Source of the DNA: Trichostrongylus colubriformis
Taxonomy: Eukaryota; Nematoda; Chromadorea; Rhabditida; Trichostrongylidae
Assembly (NCBI GenBank): GCA_963978905.1
Contig: OZ022259.1
Span: 3,410,001 to 3,474,000 of the forward strand
Direction of reading: 5' to 3'
DNA: 64,000 bases
The notes below the pieces were generated by a model, which did no database searches, had not been told where the DNA came from, and saw nothing but the letters and a program-made list of their open reading frames with translations. Position numbers and translations under genes: made by a program. The first letter of the stretch is position 1. Each line of letters begins with the position of its first letter. Below are positions 58,901 through 64,000 of the stretch, one piece after another.

Positions 58901-61900
58901 TGCTAGCGATCCACCGGAGCCTCATTTCAAGGTTTTATAGGAAGTGAAAATCCTTCCCTAGTAAGTGGTCACAGCGATCATTTCAGTTAATTCTCAAGTA
59001 CCGAAAAATTGTTTACTGAGTTTCTGAACGGAACTGAAGAATTTGCGGGAAACGATTAAAATAGTTATTGATTGGGAGAATTGCGAAATTTGCGTTTCTC
59101 TGGAAATGCAGAATTGAGGAATTTGAAGAGATGCATTTAATACGTATTGATTTCCAAGCTACGAAGAGACAAGAGGATGAAGCGGGAAGTGTCTTCATTT
59201 CGACATCCACATTTCCGCAAATTCCACAATTCCGCAGTTCTCCCAATCGATACCTGTCCAATGCTCTCACAAATTCCGCAATTCTGCTATTTCGCAAATT
59301 CCAAAACAATGAACGCTGCCTAAAAGTAACTATTCTGAACACAGTTCAGGTGCAAATGATTTAAAAATAGAACATGTACGACACTGCCTACCTCCAAAGT
59401 TGGAGCTGCCGACAATTTTGGCATAATAGTGGAAGAAAGCGCGTGGTTTTAACTAACAATAACCTCACGACCAGTAGCTCTGGCTCAGGACTTTCCCACG
59501 CGCGTGGCAATTCATTCGAAATTTCACATGTGCCTACCAGTTTGCGCATGTTTTAACACTGTAGTTTCGGGAAAAACATGTCTGACTATGGCTACTGTGG
59601 GCTATCCTGAGAGGAGTGGAGTGCAAGTGTTCCGACTGGTGAGGTCAGGTCAGGTTGCGCGGCGGACACGCCCATCCGCGCGCGGCAGATTGCAATCAGG
59701 TAAAGACAGGTAAAAACACGCTGCCAAAGCTCCTCCCCTAAAAAGGCTCAGGCAAATTTGGTACAGCCCAGACGGCGAAGGACACGCCACCATTCGGACA
59801 ATTGCGAAGCGTCGCCGCGCGCGGTGACCCGATTCAATGCCGGCCTCTAGAAATCAGAACACTTGCAACTCACCCATGCTGGGACACACGAATTCTGACT
59901 TCGACCTGAGGTCGGCTCACCGCGCGCGGCGACGCTTCGCGAATTGTCCGAGAAGTGGAGTGTCCTTCGCCTCTGGGCTCTCCCAGATTTGTCTAGGCCG
60001 TTTTAGGGCAATATTTTTGCCATAGCTCCTCCCCTAATGTTGGGGTGTTTTTACCCATCTATATCTGACTGCAATCGCCGCGCGCGAATGAACGTGGCCA
60101 CCACGTGACCTAGTGGCTCACTGACCGTGTGTCCCAACCGTCACCGTCGGCTACTGTGCACAACTACCGCTAATTCCTCAAACTGCCCTACTGCTCTCCA
60201 TAAACGGTGCGCTCACATCAGCGAGGGAGGCATTAAATGAGGATAGAGGGTGTGCAACGTTAGGTCGAAGTTTCGCGCAGCAGGGGTTTTCCGCGCGTGC
60301 GATTATCATGTTATAGTTTCTTTTACTTGCTAAACTATTGCCTTTCGAGTGTAGGTCATTAGGACAGAAAATTCGCATGGCCGCGTTTGGGGCGCCTCGT
60401 GATTGTAAGAGGAGTGGCGCCGTATAAGTTGTTACGTAAAGATTACAGCTATCGTCCTCGTGTCAAGACCCGTACAATGCGGCACATAGCTGGCACCATC
60501 GCGTCACTCGCCGGACGCAGCAACGCGAACTTCCTGTCCTAATGGCACACACTCTTGTCTTTTTATGCACAAGAGCCTGCTTATACGTCATTTGGAGTAT
60601 TTCTATTGTTTGTTATGGTATGAAGCGATAGTTTCAAATATCACGTAAGCTGGTTATGGAAGTCCTTTGAAACCGGAATAGCACCGCGAGCGCGACATCG
60701 CAAGCGAAGAGAGATGGACCTCAGATCTGTTTCCCAACAACGCTAAAAAATTATTGGTGCTATCACAGTGAGGGGAGTGAGGGTGTTCCACTACTCACTA
60801 TATCCATCAGGGTCTAGAAGGAGAAGGGATCTTTTTCGCTTATCCACTAAGGCTCGGGCACAAATTAACGCTTGAATGTGCGGAATGACCCCTCCAATAT
60901 CTCTTAGAAATGCTTCGGTGTGCAACTTTTTGAATGTTAGACGGCCCTATTGCGATATCACCGATATGAAAAGTGATCTGTTCCTGTTTAATGCAGAAGG
61001 AGGGGAGAGGGGGGGGGCTTTCCCCGGTGCTCGTCAACCGTCGCTTTTTGCCTAACTCTAGAAAGGAACCTTTCCTTTCGTTCACTGAGCCGACAATAGC
61101 CGACAAGGATAAGAATGCATCGATTGATAGCCTATTCATCAATTCCAACGTTGCGTAGAGTCAACGGAAGCGTATATATCCACCCTTTCCGTCGATACAT
61201 CAAATCGTCAACTCAGAAGAGTGCCTGAGCTTATCGCAAAGCTTTGAGACAGCGCAGGCGATTTCATACTCCGATCAGTACCGCTACGAAGGTTTTCTTC
61301 ACCCTCGACTTCCCATATTTTACACTTCCATTTACCGATACCACACCAGTCATTCTGTCTTTACTTTGTGCTTTGCTGCATCACTTACATTTCCAACAGT
61401 AAACAGATTTTTCAAAAAAAAAGTTTTATCTCCCAATACCAACCTCATAATCATCTGATCGCAATACTGAATTACAGCAGCTCCGGTGCTATCTAGGTAA
61501 TTCTCAGTTTTTATGTCATTATAACAGGTTGTCATAACATAGCCCCATTACCTATAAACCCATCAACACAGCTTCAACGTACAAAAAGAGAAGTTGAGCT
61601 CACACTGACTCTGTGGAGGCTTCCATAGAGGTAGACCTTTACATATGACTATTTACCATGCTTCAGCAGTATTCGTGCGTTCATAACACTGTCTGGATCG
61701 CAATGAATCGACACCCGTCCTTACCCTACTAGGTTATCCAATTCAAGGATGAAGCATATTCTTACACTCATTCCAGACGTGCCAGCCATGACGGTCTCCT
61801 GTCTTAATTTAGTCAAGGCACCAGCTCAAAGTATTAGCTTATCTATAAGGCTTAATCAGGTAGCACACTACTACCATTTAACAGGGTGGGGGCCAGTTGG

Positions 61901-63134
61901 TCAAAATTTCGCGCGGCCGCCCAAGGCGAGTGCGAGTTGTTTGTAGTTTCATCAGTTGAAACAGCAACAACCACAACATATAAGAACTTCCGAAGCTTCC
62001 AACCTACAATCTTTGAGGGTCCCTCACGATACCAGTCCACTGCATACTGAGCGGAATTTCAACCGAATGCAGCAAGTCGTGCCGACGGCGTCGCGAGTGC
62101 GACGCCGCGAAGCAAAAATTCGTAATCGACTCCCACCCCCAAGTAACACGTGACAAAGCCTTACCACAAAAACTACAAGGCTGAGCTACTGTTGGTTTGG
62201 CTTTGCTCGCAATGCCATTTGGATTTCGTACAATAACAAATTTCTAAGGCCGCCGTCAGACTGCGATTTTACGGTGTCGCGGCTCCGCACGCGGAGCTGC
62301 GGCACAGCACAATTAAGATCGTAGTATCGCGTGAAAAAGTGCGCCGTCGCAAAATTGCGAAATCGCTAAATCGCGAAGTCTGACGGCGGCTTAATTCTTA
62401 CACTTATTATTAGGCATTTCCTATAATGATACGTGTGACATTCACGGTTGTGAATGAACCCGATGAAAGATAGGAAAACTGGTACAGAACAGAATTCACG
62501 AAAAGGGAAAAGTTTCTCTTGTGCCCATCTTCGCAGTAATGTTTATGTAAAAATTTCTGGAATAATACCTGTTGTCCCATCCATCCTGCAGGTACATTTG
62601 GTTTACCGCCTTTTGTAAGACCTGAATCAACCCTTGGGATGGCTGGAGTCGATCCAGCAGCACGATACTTCTCTTCTTGTCCGGAAAGCAGCTCATCGAT
62701 CTCATGCGCTTTCACGAGCCTGTAAAACCACTCATACAGGGCCGTGATTTTAAATCTCAACAGCACTTTTGTCTACAGAGCATATTTGAAAACAAACAAC
62801 TGACATTATATTCGTGTGCATAAACGCCTGCGATAGGGCTATCTGCCGTAACTTCTCTTTGTCTTCAACAGTTGCAACTTTTCTCCACAAGACTGGATAC
62901 TTCTTGTAAAGTGTACCTCTGTGAAGCCTAAGATATGCACCTATTTCGGATCCTGAAAGAAACTTTGTGTAGCACATCTGAACGATAACATATTTACATT
63001 TCATTGACCAAATAAAAATACATAGCTCTGTGAAATAGAGCTGATTTGTACTTACCTATGTAATATCGCTCCCCCGAGTCGTCCATCGCGAACGATTGCG
63101 GACGTGGTCCGTACGTCGCATTGCTAATCGTCAT
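55932..63134 (-). CDS. snfc-5: SWI/SNF subunit SNFC-5 (SMARCB1/SNF5 orthologue)
   Basis: Core subunit of the SWI/SNF (BAF) remodelling complex; its C-terminus contacts the nucleosome. Nine exons (63134-63056, 62952-62805, 62719-62569, 58454-58333, 56972-56765, 56669-56589, 56485-56376, 56316-56134, 56067-55932) give 405 residues with all phases matching; human SMARCB1 is 385. The N-terminal winged-helix domain (about 10-110) shows [23 protein letters not shown]5 repeat 1 starts at [17 protein letters not shown] and ends [17 protein letters not shown]. Repeat 2 has [17 protein letters not shown] and [27 protein letters not shown]. The C-terminal basic helix [12 protein letters not shown] matches the nucleosome-contacting helix. 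A trans-splice acceptor (TTTTCCCAG, CC, ATG) precedes the start. Intron 3 (62568-58455) is 4.1 kb and packed with MITEs. It is the first recognised gene of the putative operon. Confidence 0.97.
57190..57375. repeat. Partial copy of the family M7 element
   Basis: Carries GAGCGCATTTGCGTATCCGC, CAGAGAATTGGCGGAGCGGC and an end GGCATGAACGCAGCCTAAG, as in 57822-58254. It lies in snfc-5 intron 4. Confidence 0.6.
57822..58254. mobile_element. Family M7 element with internal repeats
   Basis: Ends: AGGCTGCGTTCAAACCAAAT at the left and the complement of TTAGGCTGCGTTCATACCAA at the right, pairing over about 45 bases. Between them a unit of roughly 35-45 bases (GCGCATCCGCGATTTGAGAG then AATTGG) recurs several times with changes. 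It lies in snfc-5 intron 4. Confidence 0.75.
58495..58965. mobile_element. Decayed family M6 foldback
   Basis: Left GAAACTTTAAAATGAGACCT and right complementary to GGCTCATTTCAAGGTTTTAT frame a central region. The arms match those of 36340-36999 with many changes. Confidence 0.6.
59675..60092. mobile_element. Family M8 GC-rich foldback in snfc-5 intron 3
   Basis: Outer arms GCGCGCGGCAGATTGCAATC and the complement of GACTGCAATCGCCGCGCGCG; inner arms GAAGCGTCGCCGCGCGCGGT and its complement. It shares the AAAAGG(C)TCAGGCAAAT block with 51670-51903. The flanks (59585-59660, 60110-60160) also share words, so the full element may be larger. Confidence 0.7.
60350..60555. mobile_element. Family M4 element in snfc-5 intron 3
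   Basis: The left end GTCATTAGGACAGAAAATTC and the right end TTCCTGTCCTAATGGCACAC. Confidence 0.65.
61886..62150. mobile_element. Family M5 element in snfc-5 intron 3
   Basis: The left end GGGTGGGGGCCAGTTGGTCA then AAATTTCGCGCGGCC; the right end GCGAAGCAAAAATTCG then a CTCCCACCCCC tail. Confidence 0.7.
62245..62394. mobile_element. Family M2 element in snfc-5 intron 3
   Basis: The best-kept M2 copy: TAAGGCCGCCGTCAGACTGC at the left and the complement (GCGAAGTCTGACGGCGGCTTA) at the right, with a TAA/TTA flank. Confidence 0.8.
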
Positions 63135-63136
63135 GG

Positions 63137-63144
63137 CTGGGAAA
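63137..63144 (-). promoter_or_regulatory. Likely trans-splice acceptor of snfc-5
   Basis: GTTTTCCCAG on the minus strand lies two bases before the ATG. Confidence 0.65.
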
Positions 63145-64000
63145 ACTAAAATTTACGACTTTTTACACTTTCCTCATTCATAATGCGTTAAACCGATTGA
63201 TGTGAGCGAGAGATTTGAATCTCCTGCACATGGCCTGATCCACATACCGCCCAGAATTCTCTAAGATAACATGGAAAACAAGGGGTGGGAAATGAAAACC
63301 AGATCTGTCTTACTAAAAATACTGCCCAAAATCACTTCTTGATTTCCAACCATTTTACCGAAAATCGCTCCGAGTGACTTCCCGTAATGCTAGGCCAAAC
63401 AAGAATAAACTACTGCGCCGTTGCTAATAAAAAAAAAAGGGGGGGGGGTACTGCTCTGTGCTCGGCGTCCTGCTCTATTTTGGCCTACGTTTTTTGCCTG
63501 AGCCTTGGTTCAAGGGGGAGCTCCTACCACCATAAAGTAAAGCCTAGATAAAAATATACACTTGAGTGTACAAACTGGTAATGGCAGATTAGTTTCAAGG
63601 GAGGGATGACAGGGCGACAATGAGTGGCTCCCCAACTACACTAGAACCATTGTTATCATCACATTATAATAATTGAAGCAAAGAGATCCGTAATGAGAGA
63701 AAAATCTCACAATTTTCGCAAGAAAAAGGCCGCTCGCGTCCCTAACTATGCTAACTGCGTGCCTAACTATGCTAACTAACTAAAATAGTTTCAACGGAGG
63801 GATGACAGCGCGACAATGAGGGGCTCCCCAACAACATCAGCACCATTGTTCCTATCACATTGTAATAATTGAAGCAAAAATATTCATAAAGAAGAAAATT
63901 CCAACAATTTTTGCAAGAAAAAGGCCGCTCGCATTCCTAACTACGCTGTCATTCCTCAATGATTACTCCCGGTTTGCGAACATCCAGAACATCTCAACTC
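63145..64000. other. Upstream region of the putative operon, with direct repeats
   Basis: No gene is recognised. This is where a promoter for the minus-strand gene cluster would lie. Two direct copies of a unit of about 160 bases are present (63591-63760 and 63790-63945), sharing GAGGGATGACAG, GCGACAATGAG, GGCTCCCCAAC and AAGAAAAAGGCCGCTCGC. Related words (CAACTACATTAGCACC) recur at 25670 and 52277, so the unit is a dispersed repeat. A G-run lies near 63440. Confidence 0.55.

Noticed and set aside
1..64000. CRISPR arrays, bacterial operons, rRNA genes, spliced-leader RNA gene
   Set aside because: No regularly spaced direct repeats with unique spacers, no rRNA-like blocks and no SL RNA sequence were seen. 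The DNA is eukaryotic.

Overview
The window looks like nuclear DNA of a clade V nematode, most likely a strongylid-type worm (hookworm or relative). The genes are cut into 4 to 18 short exons with TTTCAG-like acceptors. Start codons sit a few bases after good trans-splice acceptors. Gene content and order match a block I recall from Caenorhabditis elegans chromosome III (R07E5). Introns are large and full of small inverted-repeat transposons. The species call is inference; the gene calls come from spliced reading frames I rebuilt by hand, and every exon junction keeps frame.

All five recognised genes, and one unrecognised gene, lie on the minus strand. From right to left they are: snfc-5/SMARCB1 (63134-55932, chromatin remodelling), rnp-4/RBM8A-Y14 (55134-52876, exon junction complex), prdx-3 (51012-48859, mitochondrial peroxiredoxin), a GPATCH1 orthologue (48611-33667, splicing-associated G-patch protein), an unrecognised four-exon gene with an 18-nt microexon (30047-27934), and a centromeric histone H3 (CENP-A/HCP-3, 25976-18024). 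The first four look like a conserved operon: same strand, same order as I recall for C. elegans, with acceptor sites just before each ATG. They share no pathway, apart from rnp-4 and GPATCH1 both touching splicing; co-expression is the likely link.

The standout is the CENP-A gene. Its histone fold is normal for a nematode HCP-3, but it follows an N-terminal tail of about 398 residues. The tail is built from tandemly duplicated phase-2 exons, each carrying a (N/G/S)EYM motif: seven copies about every 36-38 residues, from two alternating exon types.

The left 18 kb (1-18023) has no gene I can defend beyond one weak plus-strand exon (10643-10832). It holds a CpG-rich segment (1-720), several foldback elements and AT-rich DNA. 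Across the window I see at least eight families of inverted-repeat elements. Two are 1.0-1.4 kb near-perfect palindromes with mariner-like ends, one is a foldback with tRNA-like promoter boxes, and two are decayed mariner copies inside CENP-A introns. In this annotation the families are labelled M1-M8 and P for convenience only.
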